Of a DNA stretch of 41,050 bases, positions 23,984 through 31,933 are shown piece after piece; positions within the stretch are counted from its first letter, which is position 1, and each line of letters begins with the position of its first letter. Both the position numbers and the translations under genes were made by a program. This stretch comes from Neglectibacter sp. X58. GTDB lineage: Bacteria; Bacillota; Clostridia; Oscillospirales; Acutalibacteraceae. The stretch covers positions 1 through 41,050 of the forward strand of contig NZ_QWEO01000023.1 in the NCBI RefSeq assembly GCF_009936035.1, written 5' to 3'. The notes under the pieces were generated by a model, which saw nothing but the letters and a program-made list of their open reading frames with translations, did not search any database and was not told the DNA's origin.

Positions 23984-24706
23984 GTGGGAAGCCTGGCAAC
24001 AGAAGCCATGAGAAGCTTTGATGAGAATTTTAAAAGAGTGGGGGAGGAAATAGCCCGGGCGGCGGAAAAGGCCGGGCGGGATCCCCGGGAAGTGTCCCTG
24101 CTGGCAGCCACCAAAACCGTTCCCGCGGAAACCATCCGGTACGCCATCTCCCAGGGGCTTTTCCACATCGGGGAAAACCGGGTGCAGGAGCTTCTGGACA
24201 AGTATGGCGCACTGGAAAGGGAGGCCTGCGACCTGCAGTTTATCGGGCGGCTGCAAACCAACAAGGTGAAATACCTGATAGGAAAGGTAAGCTGCATCCA
24301 GTCGGTGGACAGCGTGAAGCTTGCCAGGGAAATCGCCCGGCTCAGCGCCGCCCAGGGCCTTGTAACCAAGGTGCTGGTGCAGGTGAACATCGGGCGGGAG
24401 GAGCAGAAGGGCGGGGTGGACCCCGACGCCTTATACGGGTTTATCGACCAAATCAGGGAATTTCCGGGCATTTCTGTAAACGGATTGATGGCAATTCCCC
24501 CTGTTTGTGACAAAGAAACTGTATTATCGGGCTATTTTTCCGCCATGCGCAAATATTATGTTGACATAGCGGCTAAAAAATTGGATAATGTTAATATGCA
24601 CAGCCTTTCCATGGGCATGTCGTCAGACTTCCCCCTGGCTGTGGCCTGCGGGGCCACAATGGTGCGGGTAGGCTCTTCCCTGTTCGGGGCGCGCCAGTAT
24701 GTGTGA
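23984..24706 (+). CDS. YggS/YlmE-type pyridoxal phosphate homeostasis protein
   Basis: This 240-residue PLP-binding protein has the alanine-racemase-like barrel fold but no racemase domain. The PLP lysine is K44 in A-A-T-K-T-V-P. H-I-G-E-N-R-V-Q-E and F-I-G-R-L-Q-T-N-K are hallmark segments. The C-terminal S-M-G-M-S-S-D-F and V-R-V-G-S-S-L-F-G complete the phosphate site. It buffers PLP and is the usual first gene of the sepF/divIVA cluster. The start is GTG 23984 after AGGGAGG; ATG 24008 is an alternative. Confidence 0.93.
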   Translation: MGSLATEAMRSFDENFKRVGEEIARAAEKAGRDPREVSLLAATKTVPAETIRYAISQGLFHIGENRVQELLDKYGALEREACDLQFIGRLQTNKVKYLIGKVSCIQSVDSVKLAREIARLSAAQGLVTKVLVQVNIGREEQKGGVDPDALYGFIDQIREFPGISVNGLMAIPPVCDKETVLSGYFSAMRKYYVDIAAKKLDNVNMHSLSMGMSSDFPLAVACGATMVRVGSSLFGARQYV

Positions 24707-24824
24707 AAAAAGGGGAAGCGGCGGAAAGACGGCCGGGTGAAAAATACGGAAGAAAGGAAACGGTGCCGGGCGGCAGGGGAAAAGGCCTTTCCCCGCAGAG
24801 GCCCCGCGCCCCGTGGCGGTTGAT

Positions 24825-25343
24825 ATGGCAGGCTTAAAAGAAAAATTGCAGCGGATGTGGAATCCGCCGGATGACGAATATGAATATGACGACTACTACG
24901 AGGAGGGGGAGGAGGAAGAGGATCCCCAGCCCTCCGGCGGCGGATCCTACGGGGAACCCAGGCGCAGCAGTACAGACTACGGCTTCGACACCTTTTCCAC
25001 CCGTTCCAGCTCCTCCTGGAGCGGGCGGGACACAGGCAAGGTGGTGGATTTCCATGCAAAGCAGCGGCCCCAGGTGGTGCTGTTCCGGCCGGTTTCCTTT
25101 GGGGAGGAGGCCAAAACCATTGCGGACGAGCTTCTGCGCAGGCACACAGTGGTGCTGAACCTGGAAAAGACGGAGAAGGACGTTTCCAGGCGCATTGTAG
25201 ATTTTTTAAGCGGCGTGGCCTATGCCAACAACGGGAAAATACAGCGGGTTGCCACCAGCACCTTTATCATCACGCCCTATGACGTGGATATTTCCGGCGA
25301 CGAAATCCTGGACGAGCTGGAAAGCAGCGGCATGTATTTCTAG
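24825..25343 (+). CDS. sepF: cell division protein SepF
   Basis: This 172-residue protein anchors FtsZ to the membrane and bundles it at the septum. The N-terminal M-A-G-L-K-E-K-L amphipathic helix is the membrane-targeting segment. An acidic, low-complexity linker follows (about 18-70, many D, E, Y, S). The DUF552 core runs from about 85 to the end and includes I-V-D-F-L-S-G-V-A-Y-A. The start is ATG 24825, in frame with GTG 24813; the ATG gives the expected N-terminus. A 118-base gap to yggS holds a GGGGAAAA-GGCC-TTTCCCC inverted repeat (about 24776-24794). Confidence 0.9.
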   Translation: MAGLKEKLQRMWNPPDDEYEYDDYYEEGEEEEDPQPSGGGSYGEPRRSSTDYGFDTFSTRSSSSWSGRDTGKVVDFHAKQRPQVVLFRPVSFGEEAKTIADELLRRHTVVLNLEKTEKDVSRRIVDFLSGVAYANNGKIQRVATSTFIITPYDVDISGDEILDELESSGMYF

Positions 25344-25352
25344 GGGCAGGCT

Positions 25353-26096
25353 GTGGGATACGATGCCGATTTGCTTTTGAGAAAGCTGGAGGATGGTTTG
25401 CGCAAGGCCCGGGGCCGTCCGGCCTTTTTAGGGTTCCTGGACGAGGGCGGCAGGGCAGTCCTTTCAGAAGCCCTTTCCCGCAGGCGGGATGTTTCCTTTG
25501 CCTTTTGGGGCGGCTTCCCGGAGGCGGAGCGCGCCATGCTGGGGCTTTTTCCGGATTATATGGAGGCAGACGCCCAGGCCTTCCCCATAAAGGCGGTAAC
25601 CTTCTCCTTCCGCCCCGCCGACAAGCCCGGCCACCGGGACTTCCTGGGGGCCATGCTGGGCCTGGGGGTGGAGCGCAGCGTGGTAGGGGACATCCTCATC
25701 GGGGAGGGCCGCTGCGTAGCCTTTGTGAAGGCGGAGCTTGCGCCCTATTTCGCGGAGAACCTTCCGAAAATAGGCCGGGTGGGGGTGAAGGCCCGGCTGG
25801 GTGCGGAAGAGCCTTTGCCTGTGGGCCACACCTTTAAGGAGATAAAAGGCGTGGCGGCTTCCAGCCGCTTAGACTGCCTCACAGCCCTCGCCGCCCGCAT
25901 CAGCCGGGAAAAAGCCGCCTCCATGGTGGTTCTGGGGCTGGTGCAGGTAAACCATCGTGAAATTTGCAGCCCCAGCGCCCGGGTGGCGGAGGGGGACGTG
26001 CTCTCCATCCGGGGGCATGGGAAATATATTATAGACCGGCTGGGACCCTTAACCCAAAAGGGCCGGCTTTCGGTACAATGCAGGAAATATGAATAA
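25353..26096 (+). CDS. YlmH-type S4-domain RNA-binding protein
   Basis: This 247-residue protein has an N-terminal domain of the YlmH type (about 1-165, with G-L-G-V-E-R-S-V-V-G-D-I-L). A C-terminal S4 RNA-binding domain follows (about 175-240, with S-R-L-D-C-L-T-A and V-Q-V-N-H-R-E-I and V-A-E-G-D-V-L-S-I-R-G). In Firmicutes YlmH belongs to the divIVA cluster, and recent work links it to ribosome-associated quality control. The start is GTG 25353, nine bases after the sepF stop. The membrane gene ylmG, often located between sepF and ylmH, is missing here. Confidence 0.88.
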   Translation: MGYDADLLLRKLEDGLRKARGRPAFLGFLDEGGRAVLSEALSRRRDVSFAFWGGFPEAERAMLGLFPDYMEADAQAFPIKAVTFSFRPADKPGHRDFLGAMLGLGVERSVVGDILIGEGRCVAFVKAELAPYFAENLPKIGRVGVKARLGAEEPLPVGHTFKEIKGVAASSRLDCLTALAARISREKAASMVVLGLVQVNHREICSPSARVAEGDVLSIRGHGKYIIDRLGPLTQKGRLSVQCRKYE

Positions 26097-26112
26097 GGGG
26101 GATACCGAACCA

Positions 26113-27210
26113 ATGCTGACAGTAAAGGAAATTAACGAGGTAAGCTTTGGAAAGGCCGGCTTTTCCGGCTATAAGCCGGAGGATGTAGATAATTTTATTG
26201 ACGAGGTGGCGGCTTCTTTCACAGAACTGGAGCAGGAGCGGGACGCCGCCCGGCAGCAGCTTCAGGAGCTTAGCCAGCAGAACGCGGCCCTTGCCGGGAA
26301 AATCGAAGATCTAAACGCCAGAAACGGGGAGCTGCAGAAAAAGCTCTCCATCCTGGCCCAGAAAATCGAGTCCTACCGGGCAGACGAGGACGGCATTAAA
26401 GAGGCCATCATCAGCGCCCAGCGCATGGGCAAGGAGGCTGTGCAGCAGGCCCGGGACAAGGCCTCCCTGATGCTGGAGGATGCCAAGGACGAGGCGGAAA
26501 AAATCCTGGATGACGCCAAAACAGAGGCGTCTAAAACCGCCGGGGAGTATGCCGCCCAGGCAGAGTCCAAAAAGGCGGAGCTGGAGGAAATCAAGCGGCA
26601 GGTATCCACCTTCCGGGTGTCCCTTTTGGAAATGTATAAAAAGCATTTGGAGTGTATCGACCACATCCCCTCTTTCCGTCTGAAGGAAACAGAGGAAAGC
26701 CATCGGGAGGAGGAGTCTGAGGTACAGCGGGAACAGCGGCTGTTAGAGGAGCGGCAGGCTCAGCAGAAGCGGCAGATGGAGGAAGAAAGGGAACTGGAGC
26801 GGCAGCGGGAAATCCAGCGCCAGCGGGAGCTGGAACGGCAGCGGGAAGCGGAACGCCAGCGGCAGCTCGAGCAGCAGCGGGAAGCGGAACGCCAGCGGCA
26901 GTTAGAGCAGCAGCGGGAGGCGGAACGCCAGCGGCAGCTTGAGCAGCAGCGGGAAGCCCAGCGCCAGCGGCAGGAGGCGGAGGAGGCCCCCGGGCTGCAT
27001 GACCGGGTAAGCTATGTCCAGGAGCAGTTACAGCCCTCTGTGCCGGAAAGCGACTATATGGCCGGGGATCTGTCTGACGTGGGCATCGACCTGCAAACCT
27101 ACAGCAGCATTCCGGAAACCCTGCGCCGGGAAAAGAGCAGCCATTACAGCAACCTGGAATTTGGCGACGGGGTAGAGCTGGACGCCAAGGGGCGCAAGCG
27201 GAAGAAATAA
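26113..27210 (+). CDS. divIVA: DivIVA-family protein with glutamine/arginine repeat coil
   Basis: This 365-residue protein is coiled-coil throughout. The N-terminal 40 residues (M-L-T-V-K-E-I, then F-S-G-Y-K-P-E-D-V-D-N-F-I-D-E-V) are the DivIVA curvature-sensing domain. Heptads run to about 200. Residues about 215-295 are an E/R/Q-rich segment containing near-identical 12-residue repeats of E-A-E-R-Q-R-Q-L-E-Q-Q-R. The C-terminus is more globular and ends in K-G-R-K-R-K-K. Bacillus DivIVA is about 165 residues, so the insert and tail are extra. ATG 26113 gives the canonical N-terminus; ATG 26089 is an alternative overlapping the previous gene. Its polar scaffold role is inferred from the family. 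Confidence 0.88.
   Translation: MLTVKEINEVSFGKAGFSGYKPEDVDNFIDEVAASFTELEQERDAARQQLQELSQQNAALAGKIEDLNARNGELQKKLSILAQKIESYRADEDGIKEAIISAQRMGKEAVQQARDKASLMLEDAKDEAEKILDDAKTEASKTAGEYAAQAESKKAELEEIKRQVSTFRVSLLEMYKKHLECIDHIPSFRLKETEESHREEESEVQREQRLLEERQAQQKRQMEEERELERQREIQRQRELERQREAERQRQLEQQREAERQRQLEQQREAERQRQLEQQREAQRQRQEAEEAPGLHDRVSYVQEQLQPSVPESDYMAGDLSDVGIDLQTYSSIPETLRREKSSHYSNLEFGDGVELDAKGRKRKK
26845..26952 (+). repeat. three tandem 36-bp repeats inside divIVA
   Basis: Units 26845-26880, 26881-26916 and 26917-26952 are nearly identical and differ mostly at silent positions. A partial, diverged fourth unit follows. Each encodes 12 residues, keeping the coiled-coil frame, so copy number could change without frameshift. 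Confidence 0.9.
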
Positions 27211-27220
27211 GGAGGAAAGC

Positions 27221-27727
27221 GTGGCAGAAACGAAGAAAAAGTGGTGGGCAGCCCTGGCTGTGCTTTTGGGCGCGGCCCTGCTGGTAGGGGGGGATCAGGC
27301 TTCCAAGGCCCTGGTGCTGGAAAACCTGCGGGGCAAGCCCCCTGTAGCGGTCATCCCGGGCTTGCTGGAATTTTCCTATGTGGAAAATTACGCGGCGGCC
27401 ATGGGCCTTTTCGACGGGCTTATCTGGCTGGTGGTAGCCTGCACAGCCGTGGTGTGCGTGTTTATCCTGCTGGCCCTCCTGTTTTATAAAGGGCACACAG
27501 TTTTCAGCTATATCACCGCCATGCTGCTGCTGGCAGGCGGGCTTGGAAACCTTATAGACAGGTTTTCCCATGGCTTTGTGGTGGATTTCATCCATGTGCT
27601 GTTTTTTCCCTATATCTTCAACGTGGCAGACTGCTGCGTAACCATTGGCGTGGTGTGCTTTTTCTGCCATTACCTGGTAACGGCCCGGCGGGAGAAGGCG
27701 GAAAAAGAAGCCGCCGGGGAGGGCTGA
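27221..27727 (+). CDS. lspA: lipoprotein signal peptidase (signal peptidase II)
   Basis: This 168-residue, four-helix membrane aspartyl protease removes signal peptides from prolipoproteins after lipidation. The catalytic aspartates are D113 in G-N-L-I-D-R-F and D137 in F-N-V-A-D. The G-D-Q-A-S-K motif (24-29) is also present. The usual N-x-G-A-A-F segment reads E-N-Y-A-A-A-M-G here, a mild variant. The GTG start at 27221 follows AAGGAGGA. A candidate substrate is the lipoprotein encoded at 34670-35050. The gene pairs with the pseudouridine synthase gene downstream, as is common. Confidence 0.95.
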   Translation: MAETKKKWWAALAVLLGAALLVGGDQASKALVLENLRGKPPVAVIPGLLEFSYVENYAAAMGLFDGLIWLVVACTAVVCVFILLALLFYKGHTVFSYITAMLLLAGGLGNLIDRFSHGFVVDFIHVLFFPYIFNVADCCVTIGVVCFFCHYLVTARREKAEKEAAGEG

Positions 27728-27730
27728 GCT

Positions 27731-28660
27731 GTGGGGGAAAGGGTTTTCGTCACAGTGGAGGAAGAGGGCCAAAGGCTTGACAAGCTTTTGGCCCAGGCCC
27801 TGCCAGGCGTCACCCGCTCCGGGGTACAGCGCCTGCTGGCAGAGGGACTTGTGACGCGGGAAGGGAAGCCCCTGGCAAAAAGTGCCCGGCTTCCGGCAGG
27901 CGCGCTGCTGGAGGTGTCTTTGCCAGAGCCAAAGCCCCTTTTGGCAGAGGCGGAAAACATCCCGCTGGACGTGGTGTATGAGGACGGGGAGCTGCTGGTG
28001 GTGAATAAGCCCAAAGGCATGGTGGTGCACCCGGCTCCGGGCAGCGAGAGGGGAACCCTGGTAAATGCCCTGCTCTTCCACTGCGGGGATTCCCTCTCCG
28101 GCATCAACGGCGTGTTGCGCCCCGGCATTGTCCACCGCATTGACAAAGATACCAGCGGCCTGCTGGTGGTGGCAAAAACTGACCAGGCCCACCAGGCCTT
28201 AGCCAGCCAGATACAGGCCCACAGCCTCACCCGGGAGTACAGGGCCGTGGTGTATGGCAGGGTGAAGCAGGACGAAGGTACGGTGGACAGGCCCCTGGGC
28301 AGGCACCAGGCGGATAGGAAAAAAATGGCTGTGCGGCCCGATTCCCCCTCTGCCCGCCACGCGGTCACCCACTATTTTGTAGAGCAGCGCTTTCCAGGCT
28401 TTACCTATCTGCGCCTAAGGCTGGAAACCGGCCGCACCCACCAAATCCGCGTCCACATGGCAAGCCTGGGCCATCCTGTGGCGGGGGATCCGGTATACGG
28501 CCCCAAAAAGGTGATAACAGCCCTGGAGGGCCAGTGCCTGCACGCGGGAAAAATCGGCTTCCTCCATCCCGCCACAGGGGATTATATGGAGTTTGCGTCT
28601 CCGGTGCCTCCGGTGTTCGAGGCATTTTTGGAAAAACTGCGCCGGGAGGGATCCGTATGA
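27731..28660 (+). CDS. RluD-type ribosomal large subunit pseudouridine synthase
   Basis: This 309-residue protein has an N-terminal S4 domain (about 13-60) and a RluA-family catalytic domain. The active-site motif H-R-I-D-K-D-T-S-G (135-143) provides the nucleophilic aspartate D138. E-T-G-R-T-H-Q-I-R-V-H-M and G-D-P-V-Y-G complete the fold. It isomerises uridines, most likely in 23S rRNA, by analogy with RluD. The start is GTG 27731, three bases after the lspA stop, with GGGGAGGG inside lspA. The last four bases overlap the next gene. Confidence 0.92.
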   Translation: MGERVFVTVEEEGQRLDKLLAQALPGVTRSGVQRLLAEGLVTREGKPLAKSARLPAGALLEVSLPEPKPLLAEAENIPLDVVYEDGELLVVNKPKGMVVHPAPGSERGTLVNALLFHCGDSLSGINGVLRPGIVHRIDKDTSGLLVVAKTDQAHQALASQIQAHSLTREYRAVVYGRVKQDEGTVDRPLGRHQADRKKMAVRPDSPSARHAVTHYFVEQRFPGFTYLRLRLETGRTHQIRVHMASLGHPVAGDPVYGPKKVITALEGQCLHAGKIGFLHPATGDYMEFASPVPPVFEAFLEKLRREGSV

Positions 28661-28842
28661 CAGAAAAGGAACAGAAAACAGGACGGCTGGTGCTGCTCCT
28701 TCTTGCCGCCCTGGCAGTGGCCTTGGGCGGTTTTTGGTTTCCCCAGAACAGCGGCCCGCCCTGCTCGGTTATCCAGGTGGACTCATCCCAAAAGCCGCCC
28801 TTTGGCCCTTTAGAGAACAGGCTCCCGGCCCAGCAGGTTTAA
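28657..28842 (+). CDS. small single-pass membrane protein, function unknown
   Basis: This 61-residue protein begins with a charged MTEKEQKTGR, then one transmembrane helix (about 11-28), then a short proline-rich extracytoplasmic tail. ATG 28657 overlaps the pseudouridine synthase stop (ATGA), and GGGAGGG lies just upstream, so translation is coupled. I do not recognise a family. It is the last gene before the long terminator shared with spoIIIAH. Confidence 0.6.
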   Translation: MTEKEQKTGRLVLLLLAALAVALGGFWFPQNSGPPCSVIQVDSSQKPPFGPLENRLPAQQV

Positions 28843-28931
28843 GAAGCTGTATTCATAACCTTGTAATTACCATCTGAGCGGCCTTTTTGAAGCCACTCTG
28901 TGTTAAATTTCTTTGTCGGGCGGGAAATGCC

Positions 28932-29001
28932 AAAAACAGGGGAAATGGCAATTTTATAGGAACCGCGTTTCCTATAAAAGCCATTTCCCCTGTTTTTATT
29001 T
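28932..29001. terminator. long bidirectional terminator between convergent operons
   Basis: AAAAACAGGGGAAATGGC (28932-28949) plus TTTTATAGGAA pairs with the mirrored arm ending in CCATTTCCCCTGTTTTT (about 28981-28997), a stem of nearly 30 bp with one or two mismatches and a CCGCG loop. A-runs and T-runs on both sides allow function in both directions. It contains the spoIIIAH stop codon. Confidence 0.85.
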
Positions 29002-29544
29002 TGTACCGATAATTTTGATTTTCTCCGCTGTCAGGCCGGTTTGCTCTATGACGATTTCCTGCACAATAAGCATGTCGCTGTCCTGCAAATCCCCGGCCAC
29101 CACCACGCTGCACTCCTCCGTTGTGATGTAGGCCACGCTTTCCTCGTAGCCCTTGGCCTTGAGGAGGCTTTCTACATTTGTCTCCTTGAGGATGTTCTGG
29201 GCCATGGCGGAAGCCTCCTCCACAGCGGCCTTCTTGGCCTCGCTGTCCGCGTCCACATCCTCCAGCACCCCGTCTAAAAGCTCCAGGGCCTCGTCCCGGG
29301 AGTTCTGGCGGCTTAAGCGGGCCTCAGCGAACATGTCTGTTCCAGCCTTGGCCTGCAGGTCGTCGGTAACGGTTTCCACGTAGGCGTTGTTCACAAGCTG
29401 GGCCGCGCCCAACTGGCTGCTGGTGTCCTCCCCGTCCCCAATAGGCAGTTTGTTGGTGCCTGCAAACTGCCAGTTGAGATAGACCGCTGCTCCCAGGGCC
29501 AGAACCAGGGACGCTAGAACCAATTGCTTTCTGCCGAATTTCAT
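28996..29544 (-). CDS. spoIIIAH: stage III sporulation protein AH (SpoIIIAH)
   Basis: This 182-residue protein has one N-terminal membrane helix (about 7-26) and an intermembrane domain with the YscJ/FliF-like ring-building fold near the C-terminus (about 95-180). It is made in the mother cell and binds forespore SpoIIQ to form the channel crossing both membranes around the engulfing spore. The charged helical region (about 70-110) and the fold match the family, although low sequence conservation is usual. It is the last gene of the spoIIIA operon and ends in the shared terminator. Confidence 0.9.
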   Translation of the reverse strand: MKFGRKQLVLASLVLALGAAVYLNWQFAGTNKLPIGDGEDTSSQLGAAQLVNNAYVETVTDDLQAKAGTDMFAEARLSRQNSRDEALELLDGVLEDVDADSEAKKAAVEEASAMAQNILKETNVESLLKAKGYEESVAYITTEECSVVVAGDLQDSDMLIVQEIVIEQTGLTAEKIKIIGTK

Positions 29545-29606
29545 GCTGATACCTCCAGTGTGTTTTTATATGTTTGCCAGTGGCTTATGTTTTCCTCCAA
29601 ATCCCC

Positions 29607-30146
29607 TCACCCCCCGCAGGTAACGCACACCCGGGAGGAGGGCACGCCCAGGGCGGTTTTGGCGGCGTTCACCAGCTTTTCCCGGATAGCGGGATCCCCC
29701 GCCTTGGCGCTGACAATCACCACCCCCTGAATTTTCGGCTGGGTTTCCGTAACGGTCAGGGGCCGCTGAGAGCCTTTTTCATCCTCCACAAGCACATGGG
29801 ACGATTCCTTTTCCCAGGCCCCATCCCCGCCCTGCTGCCCGCTTTCCCGCTTGTCTGCGGCGAATACCCGCCTGCCGCTGTTTTCTAGGGTTATCATCAC
29901 CGCGGGGCTGTGCTCCCCGGTGATGGCGGTGACAATCCGGGACAAATCCGCCTCCAGCGCCCTGGCATAGGCAGTGCCGTCCTCTGCTTCCTCTGCCTGC
30001 TGCTCCTGTGGCTGGGGTTTTTGCAAATCAAGGCTTGATAGGGCCAGCAAAGCGATGCCGCATATGCCTAAAATCACAGCCCAGCGCAGGGCGTTTTCCT
30101 TTTGCAGGGCTTTTTTCACCCATTCTCCCGCTTTTTTAAGATCCAT
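29607..30146 (-). CDS. spoIIIAG: stage III sporulation protein AG (SpoIIIAG)
   Basis: This 179-residue protein has a short cytoplasmic N-terminus, one membrane helix (about 22-39), an acidic glutamine-rich spacer (about 44-60) and a ring-forming domain with a variable insert (about 85-135). The C-terminus P-K-I-Q-G-V-V-I-V-S-A-K-A-G-D-P-A-I-R is the best conserved stretch. SpoIIIAG forms a large ring in the mother-cell membrane as part of the A-Q channel. Its start overlaps spoIIIAF by 11 bases; 62 bases separate it from spoIIIAH. Confidence 0.92.
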   Translation of the reverse strand: MDLKKAGEWVKKALQKENALRWAVILGICGIALLALSSLDLQKPQPQEQQAEEAEDGTAYARALEADLSRIVTAITGEHSPAVMITLENSGRRVFAADKRESGQQGGDGAWEKESSHVLVEDEKGSQRPLTVTETQPKIQGVVIVSAKAGDPAIREKLVNAAKTALGVPSSRVCVTCGG

Positions 30147-30612
30147 CTGCTGTTACCTCAAGTATCACGCCGTCCCCCAGCACATTTCCCAGCAGCGCCC
30201 TGGCCCTCTCCGCCTCTGCCGGATAGGAAAAGGCCGCGCTTACCTTCGCTAATACTATGCCGGAATCCGCCGAACTAGTTATGCTTACGTGAATTTTTTT
30301 CGGGGAAAGCCCTGCGGCCCCCAAAAGGCCCCGCACAGCCCCTTCCGCTTCCTCCTCTGTGGCCTGCTCATACTGGCTGTTTAAAAAAGCCGTCAGATCT
30401 GCCCCGGTTTCCTGGGCCTGGGCCTTTGGCAGGGCAAAATCCCACCGGGCAGTGAGCAGGGAGGAGGCAATGGAGGCCAGCAGGGTGAGGACAATGAGGG
30501 ACTGGACAAAGCGCACCATTTTGTCCTGGGGGCACAGGTTTCCTATGGCCCCAATGGCGATAAGGGCCGTACACAGCCAGGAAGCCCCTTCTAAAACTTG
30601 AGCCATAATCAT
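30136..30612 (-). CDS. spoIIIAF: stage III sporulation protein AF (SpoIIIAF)
   Basis: This protein of about 158 residues has two N-terminal membrane helices (about 8-28 and 32-52) followed by a soluble ring-building domain at the C-terminus (about 95-150). It is a component of the SpoIIIA export complex. The start is uncertain. ATG 30612 overlaps the stop of a 28-codon frame (ATGA) and suits coupling; GTG 30633 would extend it by seven residues but has no ribosome site. Confidence 0.88.
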   Translation of the reverse strand: MIMAQVLEGASWLCTALIAIGAIGNLCPQDKMVRFVQSLIVLTLLASIASSLLTARWDFALPKAQAQETGADLTAFLNSQYEQATEEEAEGAVRGLLGAAGLSPKKIHVSITSSADSGIVLAKVSAAFSYPAEAERARALLGNVLGDGVILEVTADGS

Positions 30613-30695
30613 TTCGGGATACAGGATATGCACAAAAAGCCATGAAAAGGCGGCGCTTTGTGCCCGGTATCTTTCCTTTCTTTTGTGTTTTTCAT
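30609..30695 (-). CDS. possible 28-residue coupled peptide between spoIIIAE and spoIIIAF
   Basis: ATG 30695 lies eight bases after a perfect AAAGGAGG that forms the last codons of spoIIIAE. The frame encodes MKNTKERKDTGHK, then a hydrophobic end, and stops at TGA 30609-30611, overlapping the likely spoIIIAF start. spoIIIAF lacks its own ribosome site, so this frame could deliver ribosomes to it. No family is recognised, and it may be only a translational bridge. Confidence 0.4.
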   Translation of the reverse strand: MKNTKERKDTGHKAPPFHGFLCISCIPK

Positions 30696-30699
30696 ACGC

Positions 30700-31833
30700 T
30701 TATCCTCCTTTCGCAAACAGCACCACTCCCGCGCAGGTGAGGCACACCACACAAAGGCTTGCAAGCACTGCCAGCACCAGCTTTGCCGCCGAGGCGCAGG
30801 AGCCTAAAAGCCCGGCGGCGGCAGGAACGCCGAAAAGCTCCCCGGCTATCTGCCCCAGAATACACACCCCGGCCCAGATGGAGGCCTCTATTATGGACGG
30901 GGCGAAAATGCACAGCGCCGCCAGCATCCCAAAGGCCCCGGCCCCGGAGCGCACCACCTGCACGCTGCTTTGGATGGCCCCCACCGCGTCCCCCAAGGCC
31001 CCGCCCACAATGGGGATGGCGGAGGAGGCAATCAGCTTCACGGTTTTTCCGGCGGCAGCGTCTATGTGGGTGTTAAGGATGGTTTGGATGGAGAGGATGC
31101 CGGAAAACAGGGTAACCGCCAGCACCAGCATCCACTTTATGAAGCTGTAAAGGCTGGCGGAAAGCCTCTGCACCGGCATGCCGGAAACGCCGGAGGAAAC
31201 AGCCAGGGCCAGATATATCCGCAGCAGGGGCAGCAGCAGGCCGGAGGAAAGCAGGGGCAGGGCGCTGCCCGCCCCCAGGGTGAGAAAGGTGTAGGCGCTG
31301 CCTGCCGCCACGCTGCCGGAAGCGGCAAGCAAGGCCCCGTAGGCGGGCATACTGGCCAGGAGGAAGGCAGAGGCGCTTTCCGCCGTAACAGCGCACTGGG
31401 CCAGCAGGGCCAGGATGGCAGGCAGGGTTATGGCGGCGCAGGCCAGGCACCCGATGAGAGGAACCATAGGGCTGAGGGAGCCTTCCTCCATGCATCCGGC
31501 AAGGCGGCACAGCAGCAGAACGCCCAGAACAGCCCCCCAGGCTTTTAAGGGGCCTGTCAGCTTTTCCTGCACCAGGGCGCACAGGGCCTGAAAGATTCTC
31601 CCGCCATCCAGGCCCTCTTCCCCCAGATTATCTGCCCCCCATTGGTTTAACAGGGCCTTTGTGCCCCTGTCCAGGCTGTCCATGGCTTCTGTCAGGCCGC
31701 TTTTTTTCGCAATCTGCTCCGGCAGGCTTTCCGCCTCTGCACCCTGGGCCTTTGTGCCTGCCCCCAGAAGGACAAACATCACCAGGCAGGAAAGGGCGGC
31801 AGCCAGCAGCTTTGTTTTTGCGGTTCGCTCCAT
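30700..31833 (-). CDS. spoIIIAE: stage III sporulation protein AE (SpoIIIAE)
   Basis: This 377-residue polytopic membrane protein starts with a signal-like hydrophobic segment (about 9-30). An extracytoplasmic region (to about 100) and about seven or eight helices follow. G-L-T-E-A-M-D-S and the S-S-A-I-P-I-V-G-G-A-L-G-D-A-V segment are typical. It is a permease-like part of the SpoIIIA complex thought to work with SpoIIIAA. The ribosome site AAAGGAGGG precedes ATG 31833. A 100-base gap to spoIIIAD contains GCATTCC-CAAA-GGAATGC (31871-31888). Confidence 0.93.
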   Translation of the reverse strand: MERTAKTKLLAAALSCLVMFVLLGAGTKAQGAEAESLPEQIAKKSGLTEAMDSLDRGTKALLNQWGADNLGEEGLDGGRIFQALCALVQEKLTGPLKAWGAVLGVLLLCRLAGCMEEGSLSPMVPLIGCLACAAITLPAILALLAQCAVTAESASAFLLASMPAYGALLAASGSVAAGSAYTFLTLGAGSALPLLSSGLLLPLLRIYLALAVSSGVSGMPVQRLSASLYSFIKWMLVLAVTLFSGILSIQTILNTHIDAAAGKTVKLIASSAIPIVGGALGDAVGAIQSSVQVVRSGAGAFGMLAALCIFAPSIIEASIWAGVCILGQIAGELFGVPAAAGLLGSCASAAKLVLAVLASLCVVCLTCAGVVLFAKGG

Positions 31834-31933
31834 GACGGCGCCCTCCTTTCCTTTGTTTTAGAGACTCCAGGCATTCCCAAAGGAATGCTTCCCTTGCTTT
31901 TAAAAGGGGCTGCGGGGCGTGCCAGCGCTCTGC

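Noticed and set aside
26790-26990. Regular tandem repeat considered as a CRISPR array
   Set aside because: The repeats are contiguous with no unique spacers and encode an in-frame coiled coil in divIVA.
26591-28192. 533-codon minus-strand open frame opposite divIVA, lspA and the pseudouridine synthase gene
   Set aside because: It is antisense to well-supported genes. Its proline/alanine-rich composition is what GC-rich third positions create in the opposite frame.
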